Assembly: GCF_900129045.1 (NCBI RefSeq)
Contig: NZ_FQTX01000005.1
Span: forward strand, 1-64,000
Direction of reading: 5' to 3'
Origin: Bifidobacterium merycicum DSM 6492
Lineage (GTDB): Bacteria; Actinomycetota; Actinomycetes; Actinomycetales; Bifidobacteriaceae
DNA: 64,000 bases
Shown here: positions 26,412 through 36,868 of the stretch, piece after piece
How the letters are laid out: each line of letters starts with the position of its first letter
How positions within the stretch are numbered: the first letter of the stretch is position 1
Position numbers and translations under genes: made by a program
The notes under the pieces: generated by a model
What the model saw: the letters and a program-made list of their open reading frames with translations, nothing else
Told to the model about the DNA's origin: nothing
Database searches by the model: none

Positions 26412-27557
26412 TCACATCCGCGAAATCGCCTGTTTTCCGCCGTCTTTGCCGGCCGGAACGTGTGGCGAAGCACCCGGGATCAGATCCCATGGCATGCGGC
26501 GCGTCACGGCTCCGAACACGAACAGGATCACAGCCGCCCACATGCAATACGACCGCAGCGCCGTCGCTTCGACGCCGAATTCCACAACGTCCACCAGGAA
26601 CAGCAGGCCGAGCACCAGGGAGCGGATCGCATAGAACGCCGCGCGCGCCGCACCATGCCGGGTTTTGGTTTCGATGGTCATATGTGTGAACATGCCGGCG
26701 AGCGTCTGGCCGTGATGGGTCAGCGGAATCAGCAGTTCGAAAATCAGGAATGCCGCCGCCGCGCTGATCGGGGCGATCATGTCCAGCCAGCCGATGCCGA
26801 CCGTGATCAAGCCGAACAGGCGGAACGTGCCATCATTCAGCGGGGCGGCGATCGCGTGGAATCCGAAGACGATGGCGAGGGTGAGCGGGAAGTAGACGAG
26901 CGCCACGAAGATCATGTCGATGATAAACGTCACGGTGCGATGGATCACGCCGGGCCTCGTATTGACGGCATCCGGATTCGGCATCACCGATTGCGGGACC
27001 AGCAATCCGAACAGTTTGGCCACGCCGATGCCGGCCACCGCGCCCAACGTGTTGGTCAGCAGATCATCCACGTCGAACTGGCGGTAGGCGCATGGGTACA
27101 GTCCCCAGAATCCGGTGAGCTGCGATGTCTCGATGCATAGCGAGACAAAGAACCCGACCGGCACGACGATCCACCAACGCCAGCGCAGCCAACGCGTCAA
27201 CATGAATCCCAGCGGCACGAAGAACACGATGTTGAAAACCAATTGCAAAGCGCCGGACAGACCGCCGTAGCGCAAGTCGCTGACGAAGCGCCAGACGTCG
27301 AGCTGTGGCGCATAGTCGCCGACATGCGCGGCGCAGAAGGCCTGCGGATCGTCGGGCATGGGGTAGAGGGTGAATGCGATCAGACCGAGCACATACAGCA
27401 CCGAAAGGTACGCGGCGGCGACGGCCATGAACCGCAGCCGATGGTACCGGTGGTACAGCCCCGCGAGAATGGGCAGGGTGAACAGCGCGGAAGCGAATGG
27501 CCACACCAGCACCGCGATGATGAACGACGTCGAGAAATACCCCAGATAGCTCAGCAT
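26412..27557 (-). CDS. VanZ-RDD membrane protein
   Basis: A 381-residue integral membrane protein with two recognisable parts. The N-terminal half is VanZ-like (LIAFTLYPMP; NIVFFVPLGFML; SLCIETSQLT; FDVDDLLTNTLGAVAG). The C-terminal part (from about residue 200) resembles an RDD domain, with several hydrophobic helices and LTHHGQTLAGMFTHMTIETK. VanZ proteins are linked to glycopeptide tolerance or surface-glycan effects, and RDD proteins include ion antiporters; the job of this fusion is unknown. The Shine-Dalgarno is weak (GGTGAG). Confidence 0.78.
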   Translation of the reverse strand: MLSYLGYFSTSFIIAVLVWPFASALFTLPILAGLYHRYHRLRFMAVAAAYLSVLYVLGLIAFTLYPMPDDPQAFCAAHVGDYAPQLDVWRFVSDLRYGGLSGALQLVFNIVFFVPLGFMLTRWLRWRWWIVVPVGFFVSLCIETSQLTGFWGLYPCAYRQFDVDDLLTNTLGAVAGIGVAKLFGLLVPQSVMPNPDAVNTRPGVIHRTVTFIIDMIFVALVYFPLTLAIVFGFHAIAAPLNDGTFRLFGLITVGIGWLDMIAPISAAAAFLIFELLIPLTHHGQTLAGMFTHMTIETKTRHGAARAAFYAIRSLVLGLLFLVDVVEFGVEATALRSYCMWAAVILFVFGAVTRRMPWDLIPGASPHVPAGKDGGKQAISRM

Positions 27558-27607
27558 GGCTCACCACTGTACCGGACGGGATATGCCACGAACTATGCCC
27601 CGAACGA

Positions 27608-27639
27608 AAAACGGGCGGTGGGAAACCCACCGTCCGTTT
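27608..27639 (-). terminator. Terminator of the gyrA-DUF3566 operon
   Basis: Stem ACGGgCGGTGGG / CCCACCGtCCGT with a 3-base loop and, on the minus strand, a TTTTT tail. Confidence 0.8.
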
Positions 27640-27674
27640 GCTTTCTTCTCGATATGCGTCGAATCGTTTGCGAA

Positions 27675-28277
27675 TCAGTCGTCGCCGAGCGTGATGTGCA
27701 CGCCGCCGACCAGCGAGCTCACGACGTTGTAGATCAAAGCCACAACGGATGCGAGCAGGGTGAACAGCACAATCTCGATGATGGAGAAAATCGTAACCGC
27801 AGATAGCACCGAGCTCAGCGAGAACACGTCGGTCAAGTTCAGTCCGCCTGCATCAAGACCGGTGGATGCGACGATCTGCGTCAGCTGGTCGAATACACCG
27901 ACGACGTTGAGCAGCATCCACACCAAGGCGGCGGCGATGATCTGGATAATGCCTCCCGCGAACGACATAAGGAAGGATACCTTGGCAACGCTCCACGCGC
28001 TCAGTCTGGTGAGCGACAGGTTCATGCGGCGAGCACGCGGGGTGCTGCGCTTGCCCTTGTTCACGGGAGCCGGACGTACCGGAACACCCGTAGGCGTGGA
28101 CGAGGAGGAGAAGGCACGTGGCTTCTCATGCATCGGAGCCTGACTGGACACGGAACGCGCCTCGCGCGGAGCGTCGACCGTTTCCTTGGGCTCATGTCCG
28201 ATCGCCTCGGTCGCGTTGATTTCCGCAGGCACGCCAGCAGTTTCGATGGTCGCGTTCTCTTCAGGCTTGTCGCTCAT
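27675..28277 (-). CDS. DUF3566 membrane protein downstream of gyrA
   Basis: A 200-residue protein with a disordered N-terminus (about 85 residues, rich in Ala, Glu, Ser and Pro), followed by the DUF3566 region with two or three hydrophobic segments (SFLMSFAGGIIQIIAAALVWMLLNV; VTIFSIIEIVLFTLLASVVALIYNV). The location immediately after gyrA is conserved in actinobacteria, where the mycobacterial homologue is Rv0007. Function is not established. AAGGAG precedes the ATG. Confidence 0.82.
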   Translation of the reverse strand: MSDKPEENATIETAGVPAEINATEAIGHEPKETVDAPREARSVSSQAPMHEKPRAFSSSSTPTGVPVRPAPVNKGKRSTPRARRMNLSLTRLSAWSVAKVSFLMSFAGGIIQIIAAALVWMLLNVVGVFDQLTQIVASTGLDAGGLNLTDVFSLSSVLSAVTIFSIIEIVLFTLLASVVALIYNVVSSLVGGVHITLGDD

Positions 28278-28332
28278 GTTGCTCCTTCATGATTCGCTAT
28301 CTCTAGCCGAGACTAGCAATCTTCGCAGACGA

Positions 28333-31017
28333 TTATTCGCCGTCCACCTCGGTATTCACATTCTGTTCGTCAGCGGGCTGTTCGGCAGACTGTTCGACCG
28401 GCTGCTGCTCGGTGTTTCCGGACTCCGCGTTCACTCCAAGATCGTCGTCCTCATCCTCGTCGCGTTCGGCGTTCAAGGCGATGGAGATGATCTCGTCGTT
28501 CTTGTCCGGCTTGGCCAGGGTGACACCCTGCGTGTTACGGCCGGTGCGCTTGACCTCGGCCACGTCGGAACGGATCACCTTGCCGGACTTCATGATGGCC
28601 ATCACCTGATCGTCTTCGGAAACAATCAGCGCGCCGACCAGAGAACCACGGCCTTCGGCCAGCTGCAGCGCCTTGACGCCGTAGCCGTTGCGGCCCTGCA
28701 GACGGTATTCGCTCACCGCGGAGCGCTTGGCGAAGCCCTCGTTGGTGACCACGAGCAGATCCTTGTCGGTATCACCCCACACCACATCCATGGCCAGCAG
28801 TTCGTCGCCGTCACGGAACTTCATGCCCTGCACGCCGGCGGTCTGACGTCCCATCGGACGCAGCTGCTCGTCGTCCGCGGTGAACTTGAGGCTCATGCCG
28901 TTTCTGGACACCAGCATAATGTCGTCATCAGCGTTGCACAGTGCGGCGCCGATAAGCTCGTCGGCGTTCTCGCCGTTCTCGTCGACCATCAGACGGACCG
29001 CGATCAGGCCGCCCTGACGTGGGGAATCGTATTCCGCCAACGCGGTCTTCTTGACCTTGCCGGAACGGGTGGCGAGCACCAAATACTTGGCGACCTCGTA
29101 GTTCGGGATCGACAGCACGGTCTGGATGGACTCATCCGGGGCGAACTGCAGCAGATTCGCCACATGCTGGCCCTTGGAATCTCTCGAACCTTCCGGCAAC
29201 TCGTACGCCTTCAAGCGGTAGACGCGGCCCTTGTTCGTGAAGAACAGCAGCCAATTGTGCGTGCTGGTGAGGAAGAAGTGGTCGACCACATCGTCCTCGC
29301 GCAGCTTCGCACCCTTGATGCCCTTGCCGCCGCGATGCTGGGCGCGGTATTCGTCGGCCTTGGTGCGCTTGATGAAACCGGAATGGGTGACGGTGACCAC
29401 CACGTTCTCTTCGGGGATGAGATCCTCGACGTTCATTTCACCGCTGAACGGCAGGATCTTGGTGCGACGTTCATCGCCGTACTTGGCGACGATCTCGTCG
29501 AGTTCCTCGCCGACGATGGTGCGCTGGCGTTCCGGCCTGGCGAGAATGTCGTTGTAGTCGGCGATCCTGCGCATCAGCTCGTTGTGCTCGTCGACGATCT
29601 TCTGCGCTTCCATGTTGGCCAGACGCACCAGCTGCATGGACAGGATAGCGTCAGCCTGCACCTGGTCGATGTCGAGGAATTCCATGAGCTTCGGACGTGC
29701 GTCCTCACGCCCTTGGCTGCTGCGGATCAGCTTGATGACCTCTTCGATGGCGTCGAGCGCCTTGAGCAGACCCTGCAGGATGTGGTCGCGTTCCTCGGCC
29801 TCACGCTTGAGGTAGGCGGTACGGCGGGCGACGACTTCGATCTGGTGGTTGATCCAATGGCGGATGAACGCGTCCAGGCTCAGCGTGCGCGGCACGCCGT
29901 CGACCAGCGCCAGCATGTTGGCGCCGAACGTCTGCTGCAGCTGGGAATGCTTGTACAGGTTGTTGAGCACGACCTTCGGGACCGCGTCGCGCTTGAGCAC
30001 GAGCACCAGTCGCTGGCCAGTACGGCCGGAGGTCTCATCGCGCATATCGGCGATGCCCTGGATTTTGCCGTCACGCACGGCCTCGCGGATGGAGGCGACG
30101 AGTCGATCGGGGTTGACCTGGTACGGCAGCTCGGTGACGACCAGGCACATGCGGCCCTTGATCTCCTCGGTGTTGACGACGGCACGCATGGTGATCAGGC
30201 CACGGCCGGTACGGTAGGCCTGTTCGATGCCCTTGTGGCCGAGGATGGTGGCGCCGGTCGGGAAATCCGGTCCCTTGATGATGCGGATCAGGTTGCCAAG
30301 CAGTTCCTCACGGCTCACGTCGGGGTGTTCCAGCGCCCAATGCACGCCTTCGGCCACTTCGCGCATGTTGTGCGGCGGAATGTTGGTGGCCATGCCGACG
30401 GCGATGCCGGAGGAGCCGTTGCACAGCAGGTTCGGGAAGCGGGCCGGCAGCACGGTCGGTTCCTGGGTTTTGCCGTCGTAGTTCGGCAGGAAGTCGACGG
30501 TGTCCTTGTCGATGTCGCGCACCATTTCCATGGCGAGCGGCGCCATACGGCATTCGGTGTAACGCATTGCGGCGGCGGGATCGTCGCCGGGGGAGCCGAA
30601 GTTGCCCTGACCGTCGACGAGCATGTAGCGCATCGACCAGGACTGGGCCATACGCACCAAGGTGTCGTAGATGGCGGAATCGCCGTGCGGATGGTACTTA
30701 CCCATGACCTCGCCGACCACGCGGGCGCACTTGGAGTAGCCGCGATCGGGGCGATAGCCGCCGTCGTACATGGCGTATACCACGCGGCGATGCACCGGCT
30801 TCATGCCGTCGCGCACGTCGGGCAACGCACGGTCGACGATCACGCTCATGGCGTATGCGAGGTAGGACTCGCGCATTTCCGTCTGCAGATCGCGCACACG
30901 GATGCGTTCGCCGACCATCAGGCCGTAATCGGTGTTGTCCGCTTCCTGCGGGCTCAACGGTTCCATCGAGCCGTCAGGCACGAACTGACCATCTTCATTG
31001 TTGTTTTCGTCTGCCAC
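28333..31017 (-). CDS. gyrA: DNA gyrase subunit A
   Basis: An 894-residue gyrase A subunit that breaks and rejoins DNA during negative supercoiling. The active-site Tyr153 lies in [10 protein letters not shown]. The quinolone-resistance region reads [17 protein letters not shown], with Ser114 and Asp118 at the E. coli 83/87 positions, i.e. the usual susceptible residues. The C-terminal half holds the beta-pinwheel repeats, with a GyrA-box-like GRQTAGVQG segment. I chose GTG 31017 because GGAGG lies 4 bases upstream; the longer frame to 31092 runs through a non-conserved Pro/Gly stretch. The acidic tail is typical of actinobacteria. Confidence 0.96.
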   Translation of the reverse strand: MADENNNEDGQFVPDGSMEPLSPQEADNTDYGLMVGERIRVRDLQTEMRESYLAYAMSVIVDRALPDVRDGMKPVHRRVVYAMYDGGYRPDRGYSKCARVVGEVMGKYHPHGDSAIYDTLVRMAQSWSMRYMLVDGQGNFGSPGDDPAAAMRYTECRMAPLAMEMVRDIDKDTVDFLPNYDGKTQEPTVLPARFPNLLCNGSSGIAVGMATNIPPHNMREVAEGVHWALEHPDVSREELLGNLIRIIKGPDFPTGATILGHKGIEQAYRTGRGLITMRAVVNTEEIKGRMCLVVTELPYQVNPDRLVASIREAVRDGKIQGIADMRDETSGRTGQRLVLVLKRDAVPKVVLNNLYKHSQLQQTFGANMLALVDGVPRTLSLDAFIRHWINHQIEVVARRTAYLKREAEERDHILQGLLKALDAIEEVIKLIRSSQGREDARPKLMEFLDIDQVQADAILSMQLVRLANMEAQKIVDEHNELMRRIADYNDILARPERQRTIVGEELDEIVAKYGDERRTKILPFSGEMNVEDLIPEENVVVTVTHSGFIKRTKADEYRAQHRGGKGIKGAKLREDDVVDHFFLTSTHNWLLFFTNKGRVYRLKAYELPEGSRDSKGQHVANLLQFAPDESIQTVLSIPNYEVAKYLVLATRSGKVKKTALAEYDSPRQGGLIAVRLMVDENGENADELIGAALCNADDDIMLVSRNGMSLKFTADDEQLRPMGRQTAGVQGMKFRDGDELLAMDVVWGDTDKDLLVVTNEGFAKRSAVSEYRLQGRNGYGVKALQLAEGRGSLVGALIVSEDDQVMAIMKSGKVIRSDVAEVKRTGRNTQGVTLAKPDKNDEIISIALNAERDEDEDDDLGVNAESGNTEQQPVEQSAEQPADEQNVNTEVDGE

Positions 31018-31171
31018 TTTTCCTCCGTAGCTACGCTCCCGCGATGGGGAGCCGCCGACCGTGGGGCCGGCTGGGGGAGGGGCTTTCGGCACCCTCTCCC
31101 ATTACGTTCCTTCACCTCGTGCGGTTTTCCGGTTCGCGCACCGGAACAGCGCGGGAATCTGCCTTATGCCG

Positions 31172-33274
31172 TCACGCGTCGATCCAGCTGACGTTGCGCG
31201 CGTTGCGCTGGATGAACAGTCGACGCGGTTCGACCTCATCGCCCATCAGCATGGAGAAGGTCTCGTCGGCGGCTTCCGCGTCCTCGATCTGCACCTGCTT
31301 GAGGATGCGGTGATCGGGATCCATGGTGGTTTCCCACAGCTCCTGGTAGCTCATCTCGCCCAGACCCTTGTAACGCTGGATGCCTTCGCCCTTCGGCAGC
31401 TGGCGTCCCTTCGCCTTGCCTTCGGCGAGCACGCGGTCGCGTTCGGCATCGGTGTAGACGAAATCGTGCGCGCCCTTGGTCCACTTGAGTCGGTACAGCG
31501 GCGGCATGGCCACGTACACGTACCCGGCGGTGATCATCGGACGCATGTAGCGGAAGAACAGCGTCAGGTTCAGGGTCGCGATGTGCGCGCCGTCGACATC
31601 GGCATCGGCCATGATGATGACCTTGTGGTAACGCACCTTGCTCAGGTCGAAGTCCTCGCCGTAGCCGCCGCCGACCGCGGTGATCAGCGATTCGATGGTT
31701 TCGGACTTCATCATACGGTCAAGGCTTGCGCGCTCGGTGTTCAGGATCTTGCCTCGCAGCGGCAGGATCGCCTGGGTGATCGGGTTGCGGCCCTGGATGG
31801 CGGAACCACCTGCGGAATCACCCTCCACGATGAACAGCTCGCATTCCTCCGGATTGTTGGACTGGCAGTCCTTGAGCTTGTCGGGCATGCCGGCGGATTC
31901 GAAGATCGACTTGCGGCGGGTGTTCTCACGGGCCTTCTTGGCGGCCAGACGTGCGCGGGAGGCTTCGATGGCCTTCTGGATGACGTTCTTCGCCTCGCTG
32001 GGATGTGCGTCGAACCAATCGCCGAGCTTGTCGGTCATCACGCGCTGCACGAAGGTCTTGGCTTCGGAATTGCCGAGCTTGGTCTTCGTCTGGCCTTCGA
32101 ACTGCGGGTTGGTGAGCTTGACGGACACCACTGCGGTCAGGCCTTCACGCACGTCGTCGCCGGACAGGTTCTCGTCCTTGTCCTTGAGGATGTTCTTCTC
32201 GCGGGCGTAACGGTTCACGAGCGAGGTCAGCGCGGCGCGGAAGCCCTCCTCGTGGGTGCCGCCTTCGGTGGTCGAGATGGTGTTCGCGAAGGTGTGCACG
32301 GATTCGGAGTATGCGGTGGTCCACTGCATGGCGATTTCGGCGGAGATGCCGAGCTTCAGGTCCTCCGCGTCGAAGTTGATGACCTCGTTCTCGACGGGTA
32401 CGGCCTTGCGGGACTTCACCAAGTAGTCCACGTAATCCTTGATGCCGTTGGCGTACTGGTAGGTCGCGCTCTGGTGCAGTTCCTCGGTGACGTTGTCGCC
32501 GTCGCCCGCGACCTCGTCACCGGCCTCGTCCACCTGACGCAGGTCGGTGAGGCTGAGCTTCAGGCCCTTATTGAGGAACGCCATCTGCTGGAAGCGGCTC
32601 CGCAGTGTTTCGAAGTCGTAGGACGTGGTTTCGAAGATGGCGGGATCGGCCCAGAACGTGACGGAAGTGCCGGTGGACTCGCCTTCGGCCATCGGCTCGC
32701 CCTTCGCGAGCGGCGCGGTGGGGTGCTGATCCTTGTAGGTCTGGGTCCAATGGAAGCCCTGACGGCGCACTTCGACGTCCACTCTGGTGGACAGCGCATT
32801 CACCACGGAGATGCCCACGCCGTGCAGACCGCCGGAGACGGCGTAGCCGCCGCCACCGAACTTGCCGCCGGCGTGCAGCTTGGTCATTACGGTTTCCACG
32901 CCGGAGATGCCTTCGCCGGGCACGATGTCGACCGGGATGCCACGGCCGTCGTCGACGACGCGGATGCCGTTGTCGGGCAGAATCGTGACTTCGATATGGC
33001 TGGCGTAGCCGGCCAGCGCCTCGTCCACGGAATTATCGACGATCTCGTACACCAGATGATGCAGGCCTCGGGGACCGGTGGAGCCGATATACATGCCCGG
33101 ACGGATACGCACCGCTTCAAGTCCTTCGAGGACCTTCAGGTCGGAGGCGTCGTAATGCTCGGGGGTCATCGACTCGTCGAGCTCGCCTTCCTGCAATTCG
33201 GCATTATTGATATGTTCATCTGCGGCCTTGAGCTGTTCTTCTTTGCTCGTGGCCGTCTCCAGCGAATCCGCCAA
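31172..33274 (-). CDS. gyrB: DNA gyrase subunit B
   Basis: The ATPase subunit of gyrase, about 700 residues. It has the GHKL motifs EIVDNSVDEALAG, DDGRGIPV and GGLHGVGISVVNALS, and the TOPRIM motif EGDSAGGSA with IMADADVDGAH. The start is uncertain: TTG 33274 has AGGAAGGA 6 bases upstream; GTG 33295 is also in frame but poorly supported. It lies in the order dnaN-recF-dciA-gyrB-gyrA, with about 150 bases before gyrA. A terminator-like hairpin with a T-run lies in its leader. Confidence 0.95.
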   Translation of the reverse strand: MADSLETATSKEEQLKAADEHINNAELQEGELDESMTPEHYDASDLKVLEGLEAVRIRPGMYIGSTGPRGLHHLVYEIVDNSVDEALAGYASHIEVTILPDNGIRVVDDGRGIPVDIVPGEGISGVETVMTKLHAGGKFGGGGYAVSGGLHGVGISVVNALSTRVDVEVRRQGFHWTQTYKDQHPTAPLAKGEPMAEGESTGTSVTFWADPAIFETTSYDFETLRSRFQQMAFLNKGLKLSLTDLRQVDEAGDEVAGDGDNVTEELHQSATYQYANGIKDYVDYLVKSRKAVPVENEVINFDAEDLKLGISAEIAMQWTTAYSESVHTFANTISTTEGGTHEEGFRAALTSLVNRYAREKNILKDKDENLSGDDVREGLTAVVSVKLTNPQFEGQTKTKLGNSEAKTFVQRVMTDKLGDWFDAHPSEAKNVIQKAIEASRARLAAKKARENTRRKSIFESAGMPDKLKDCQSNNPEECELFIVEGDSAGGSAIQGRNPITQAILPLRGKILNTERASLDRMMKSETIESLITAVGGGYGEDFDLSKVRYHKVIIMADADVDGAHIATLNLTLFFRYMRPMITAGYVYVAMPPLYRLKWTKGAHDFVYTDAERDRVLAEGKAKGRQLPKGEGIQRYKGLGEMSYQELWETTMDPDHRILKQVQIEDAEAADETFSMLMGDEVEPRRLFIQRNARNVSWIDA

Positions 33275-33331
33275 GGAGCTTCCTTCCTGCGTCACTGGCT
33301 CGCGAAAGGGTTATTTCGCGGTCCATTGCCT

Positions 33332-33373
33332 CAAAAAACGCCTTCTAAGGCCCCCTGAGGCGTCTTGACTATA
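33332..33373 (-). terminator. Terminator/attenuator in the gyrB leader
   Basis: On the minus strand TATAGT (33368-33373) is followed by stem ACGCCT / AGGCGT (33338-33363) and a run of six T. It may end the dnaN-recF-dciA transcript or, if the TATAGT is a real -10, act as an attenuator for gyrB. Confidence 0.55.
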
Positions 33374-33421
33374 CTGCAGGTGATTCTACTCATGCACCAC
33401 GACTACAGCTATATATGCCCA

Positions 33422-33892
33422 TTAGTGGCGTTTGCCCCATTTTCTGCTGTATCCGACGGATGGGCCGATGACTTTGATGTCGGCGACGTCCAATCCTTCC
33501 AGTTTCTTCGCGATTGTGGCGGAAAGCTGGGGGATGAGGAAGGTAAGCTGGGTCGCCCACACCTGCGATTCGGCGCGGATGACGAGCACGCCGTCACGGA
33601 AGCTCACCACGCGCGAATGCTGCGCGATGCCAGGCCCGACCACCTGATCCCAATGGTTATTCAGTTGCGAGATCTTCATATGAGGCATCCAATTGCCGTT
33701 TTTTGCGATGGCCGCCGCGACGCCGTCCAGTTTGGCGGGGTCGCGCCCCGGTTTGCCGAAACTCTCCCAGGCGAGTTCTGCCCTCGCCGCGCGTATTTTT
33801 CGGGAATCCTCGCGCCGCGCGTACCGTTCGAACACCTGGGCCGGCAGGGTGCGCTGGTCGAGGTGCAACGTCACCGCCACTGGAGGCTTCAT
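33422..33892 (-). CDS. DciA-like protein (DUF721)
   Basis: A 156-residue DUF721/DciA-family protein. The conserved part is WDQVVGPGIAQHSRVVSFRDGVLVIRAESQVWATQLTFL, residues about 80-120, with the WxxxVG and WAxxL signatures. DciA proteins act with the replicative helicase DnaB in bacteria lacking DnaC. The start overlaps the recF stop by 4 bases, showing translational coupling. The position between recF and gyrB is the standard actinobacterial one. Confidence 0.85.
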   Translation of the reverse strand: MKPPVAVTLHLDQRTLPAQVFERYARREDSRKIRAARAELAWESFGKPGRDPAKLDGVAAAIAKNGNWMPHMKISQLNNHWDQVVGPGIAQHSRVVSFRDGVLVIRAESQVWATQLTFLIPQLSATIAKKLEGLDVADIKVIGPSVGYSRKWGKRH

Positions 33893-35133
33893 GATCGGCC
33901 TTCGTTCTCGCTCGGCGGAATCGAGGCGACGGAATCGGACAATTCAGAAGAGTCGGAGGATTCAGAAGAACCGGATGCACCAGCCAGAACCGCGATCATA
34001 TCCGCGAACGGATCGGCATGCGCCTTCAACGCCGCGACATCGATGATGTTCGCGCGGGCGTCCTGGGGGATGTCGCCTTCCGCGGCGGCGGTGATGATCA
34101 CCTGATCCTGATTCCTGGCGAAATCGAGGATCTGTGCCCTGCGGGACTCATCCAACTGTGCGAACACATCATCGAGGATCACGATGGGCTTCACACCGCG
34201 CGAACGCGCGATCACCTCGAACAGCGCCATTTTCAACGCCAACGCCATGGTCCACATCTCGCCGTTCGACGCGAATTCCTTGGCGGGCACGCCGTCGAGC
34301 AGTATCGCGAAATCGTCGCGTTGCGGGCCGATGAGGTTCACGCCGCGAGCCACCTCACCCTGGTATAGACGCTGGAAATGCTCGGAAATGGCGAGTTCCG
34401 GGGAATCTGATGTAAACACCTCATCCAATGAAGGACGGTAGGAGATCGCCGCCTTGCCCTGACCGGACGCCAGACGATCGTAAATCGTGGAGAAGGGGTC
34501 GGCGAGGGACCGCATCAGCTCATCGCGCATGCGGGTCAATGCCACGCCAGCTTCGATGAACTGGCCGGTCCACACCTCCAAGCCGCTGAGTGCCGCGTCC
34601 ACGGAACCCTCATGTTGGTCGAGCTGTTTGAGCAGCGCCGCACGCTGGCGTGCGATCTGGGTGAACCGTTGCAGGCATTCGGCATACCGGGGAATCAACT
34701 GGCTGCCGCTGCGGTCGATGAAACCACGCCTTGCAGCTGGTTCGGCGTTCACCAGACGCTGATCGTCCGGCGTGAACGACACCGACGGCACCAATCCGAC
34801 GATGTCGCGCAGATATTGGGAGGTTCCGGAGTTGATGCGAGCCCGGTTCGCGCCTCGGGCCGCAATCGTCACCTCATAGGTGGTGGGATCGGCGTCAGCC
34901 TCGCCGGGGGAGACGTTGGCTCGGATCGTTGCCTTGCCTTCGCCGCGTTCCACCAGCGGCAACGAGGACGACACCCTGTGGCTGCCGCCGGTGGAAAGCA
35001 CTTCGATCGCTTCGACCAGATTGGTTTTGCCCAATCCGTTCGGACCGTGCAGCACGTTTACACCGGGGATGAAATCGACCACGACCTGGCTCCACGAGCG
35101 GAAGTGATCGAGTGCGAGACGCGAAATGTACAT
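33889..35133 (-). CDS. recF: DNA replication and repair protein RecF
   Basis: A 414-residue SMC-like ATPase that promotes RecA loading at gaps. It has Walker A GPNGLGKTN at residue about 30, the signature region near SGQGKAAISY and Walker B PIVILDDVFAQLDESRR. The C-terminus carries a tail of about 35 residues rich in Ser, Asp and Glu (ASGSSESSDSSELSDS) beyond the usual end of RecF. It starts 53 bases after dnaN and overlaps the DciA-like gene. Confidence 0.94.
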   Translation of the reverse strand: MYISRLALDHFRSWSQVVVDFIPGVNVLHGPNGLGKTNLVEAIEVLSTGGSHRVSSSLPLVERGEGKATIRANVSPGEADADPTTYEVTIAARGANRARINSGTSQYLRDIVGLVPSVSFTPDDQRLVNAEPAARRGFIDRSGSQLIPRYAECLQRFTQIARQRAALLKQLDQHEGSVDAALSGLEVWTGQFIEAGVALTRMRDELMRSLADPFSTIYDRLASGQGKAAISYRPSLDEVFTSDSPELAISEHFQRLYQGEVARGVNLIGPQRDDFAILLDGVPAKEFASNGEMWTMALALKMALFEVIARSRGVKPIVILDDVFAQLDESRRAQILDFARNQDQVIITAAAEGDIPQDARANIIDVAALKAHADPFADMIAVLAGASGSSESSDSSELSDSVASIPPSENEGRS

Positions 35134-35186
35134 GGCTGCCGGATTCCGAGGGGATGTTCTGGTTCGGGTATTTTCGGTTATCAGGT

Positions 35187-36311
35187 TTAGTTGTTGAAAC
35201 GCATCGGGACGAGCAGGTAGCGGTAGTCCATCGATTCGTCGGAATCCGCTTCCTGCTGGCCGTTGAATTCCACGGGCTTGACCGCGGTGGTGAGCTTCAT
35301 GCGAACGTACGGTTCGCTGATGGCGCTCAGGCCTTCAATGAGGTAGGAGGGGTTGAACGCGACGGTGATGTCATCGCCATCCATGTCGATGTCGATGATT
35401 TCCTTCGCTTGGGCTTCGTCCACGGCGCCGGCGCTCAAGGTGAGCTCGTTGCCGGAGAAGACCATGCGGATCGGGGCGTTACGTTCCGCGACCAGGGCGA
35501 CGCGCTTGATGGCGCCGATCAGGGACTGCTTGTCGATGACGGCCTGAATCGGGTATTCGTCGGCGAATAGGCGATCGACCGCCGGGAATTCACCGTCGAT
35601 CAGCTGCGAGGTGGAGGCGCGGCCGGCATTCTCGAAACCGAGCAGGGAAGGGCTTTCCGTATCGAAATCGAGCGTAAGGTTCTGACGCTCGTCGAGGGAG
35701 CGGGAGATGTCACGCAGCAGGGAGCCGCGTACCAGCGTGGTGGTGTTCACCGCGGGATCCTGCGGGCTCCAGGAGAAGGTGGCGCGGGCCAGACGGAAGC
35801 GATCGGTGGAGGTCAGCACGACCTTGTCGCCTTCGAATTGCATACGCACGCCGGTGAGCACCGGGCGGTTCTCTTCGCGGGAGACGGCGACGCAGGCCTG
35901 GGAAACCGCCTGAACGAAAGTCGGGGCATCGACTTGGCCGAGCTGCTGCGGCATCTGCGGGAGATCCGGGTATTCGGCGTTCGGCATGAGCTGCATGGTG
36001 AAGGTTGACTTGCCGGAGGTGATCGTCAGCGTGGTGTCGTTCGCGACGAGGTAGGTGCGTTCGGCGGGAAGCGATTTGGTGATATCGGCGAGCAGCTTGC
36101 CGAGCACCAGGATGGTGCCGGGTTCGTCCACACCGGCCTCGATGTGGTGGCGAGCCGAGATTTCGTAATTGAACGCGGAAAGCTGCAGCATGCCATCTGC
36201 CGCTTCGAGCCTGATACCCGCGAGAATCGGGTTCGACGGACGGCTGTCGATGACCCTGGTAGTCCAAGCCACGGCATCGGCGAGGGCGGCGGAATCGATT
36301 TCAACCTTCAT
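35187..36311 (-). CDS. dnaN: DNA polymerase III beta sliding clamp
   Basis: A 374-residue sliding clamp made of three repeated domains; homodimer rings tether DNA polymerase III. Typical blocks: MKVEIDSAALADAVAW at the start, LVRGSLLRDISRSLDE mid-protein, FNPSYLIEGLSAI and the C-terminal YRYLLVPMRFN hydrophobic-pocket region. GGAAAGCAGG lies upstream of ATG 36311. It is separated from dnaA by the main DnaA-box cluster. Confidence 0.96.
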   Translation of the reverse strand: MKVEIDSAALADAVAWTTRVIDSRPSNPILAGIRLEAADGMLQLSAFNYEISARHHIEAGVDEPGTILVLGKLLADITKSLPAERTYLVANDTTLTITSGKSTFTMQLMPNAEYPDLPQMPQQLGQVDAPTFVQAVSQACVAVSREENRPVLTGVRMQFEGDKVVLTSTDRFRLARATFSWSPQDPAVNTTTLVRGSLLRDISRSLDERQNLTLDFDTESPSLLGFENAGRASTSQLIDGEFPAVDRLFADEYPIQAVIDKQSLIGAIKRVALVAERNAPIRMVFSGNELTLSAGAVDEAQAKEIIDIDMDGDDITVAFNPSYLIEGLSAISEPYVRMKLTTAVKPVEFNGQQEADSDESMDYRYLLVPMRFNN

Positions 36312-36473
36312 AAAGCCTGCTTTCCTTCGGAAGAACCCGCTATGTGCGGGTGTTTCTTGAGCTAGGCATCATTCTAGCGACTTGACGCTTGGTTCCGTTC
36401 GGGGCCAACCGGCTGCGTTATTACTACGACGGTTATAACAGGTACAAACGTAAGTAATACTCGTAATAAGGCT

Positions 36474-36735
36474 TGTGGATAATGTGGATAACTGGCGAAA
36501 ACCGTTCTCGCATCCACAATTGTGGATAACTTGAACGATGTGGATAACTCGAAGATTCATGTGGATAAACAGGCGAATTATCCACAGCGGTTTCGGCGCC
36601 TCTGAGTTATCCACATTCGATGCCTCGTTATCCACGAGTTATCCACAGCGAAAATGCCAGTAGTCCACGAGTTATCCGCAGGGTTTACCCACATTTGTGT
36701 ATAAGCATGTGGATAACTTTTTTTAAAATTTCCGG
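36474..36735. other. oriC: oriC: main DnaA-box cluster and AT-rich unwinding element
   Basis: Nine perfect DnaA boxes (TTATCCACA or its complement) start at 36474, 36483, 36521, 36539, 36560, 36578, 36607, 36639 and 36708, with variants at 36628 (TTATCCACG) and 36672 (TTATCCGCA). The first two are directly abutted. The left boxes point one way and the central ones the other. The last box adjoins an AT-rich run (36717-36733), a probable unwinding element. The cluster lies between dnaN and dnaA; no gene is present in 36312-36868. Confidence 0.93.
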
Positions 36736-36868
36736 CTTCGCCGGAGTGTTGCGGCTGGGAGAATCGCGCTCAGAGACCAAAATCGACGGTTTCGGCAAGC
36801 GTCCGCGAAAACATGCAAAAACCGTCTCTCAGAACGATCCTAAGAGACGGCCGGGTGAATATGGAAAA

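Noticed and set aside
28186-31191. 1001-codon open frame on the plus strand opposite gyrA
   Set aside because: It is an antisense shadow of gyrA, produced by GC-rich codon bias; the His/Val/Gly-rich translation has no domain features.
31061-33358. 765-codon plus-strand frame opposite gyrB
   Set aside because: Antisense shadow of gyrB with no protein-like motifs.
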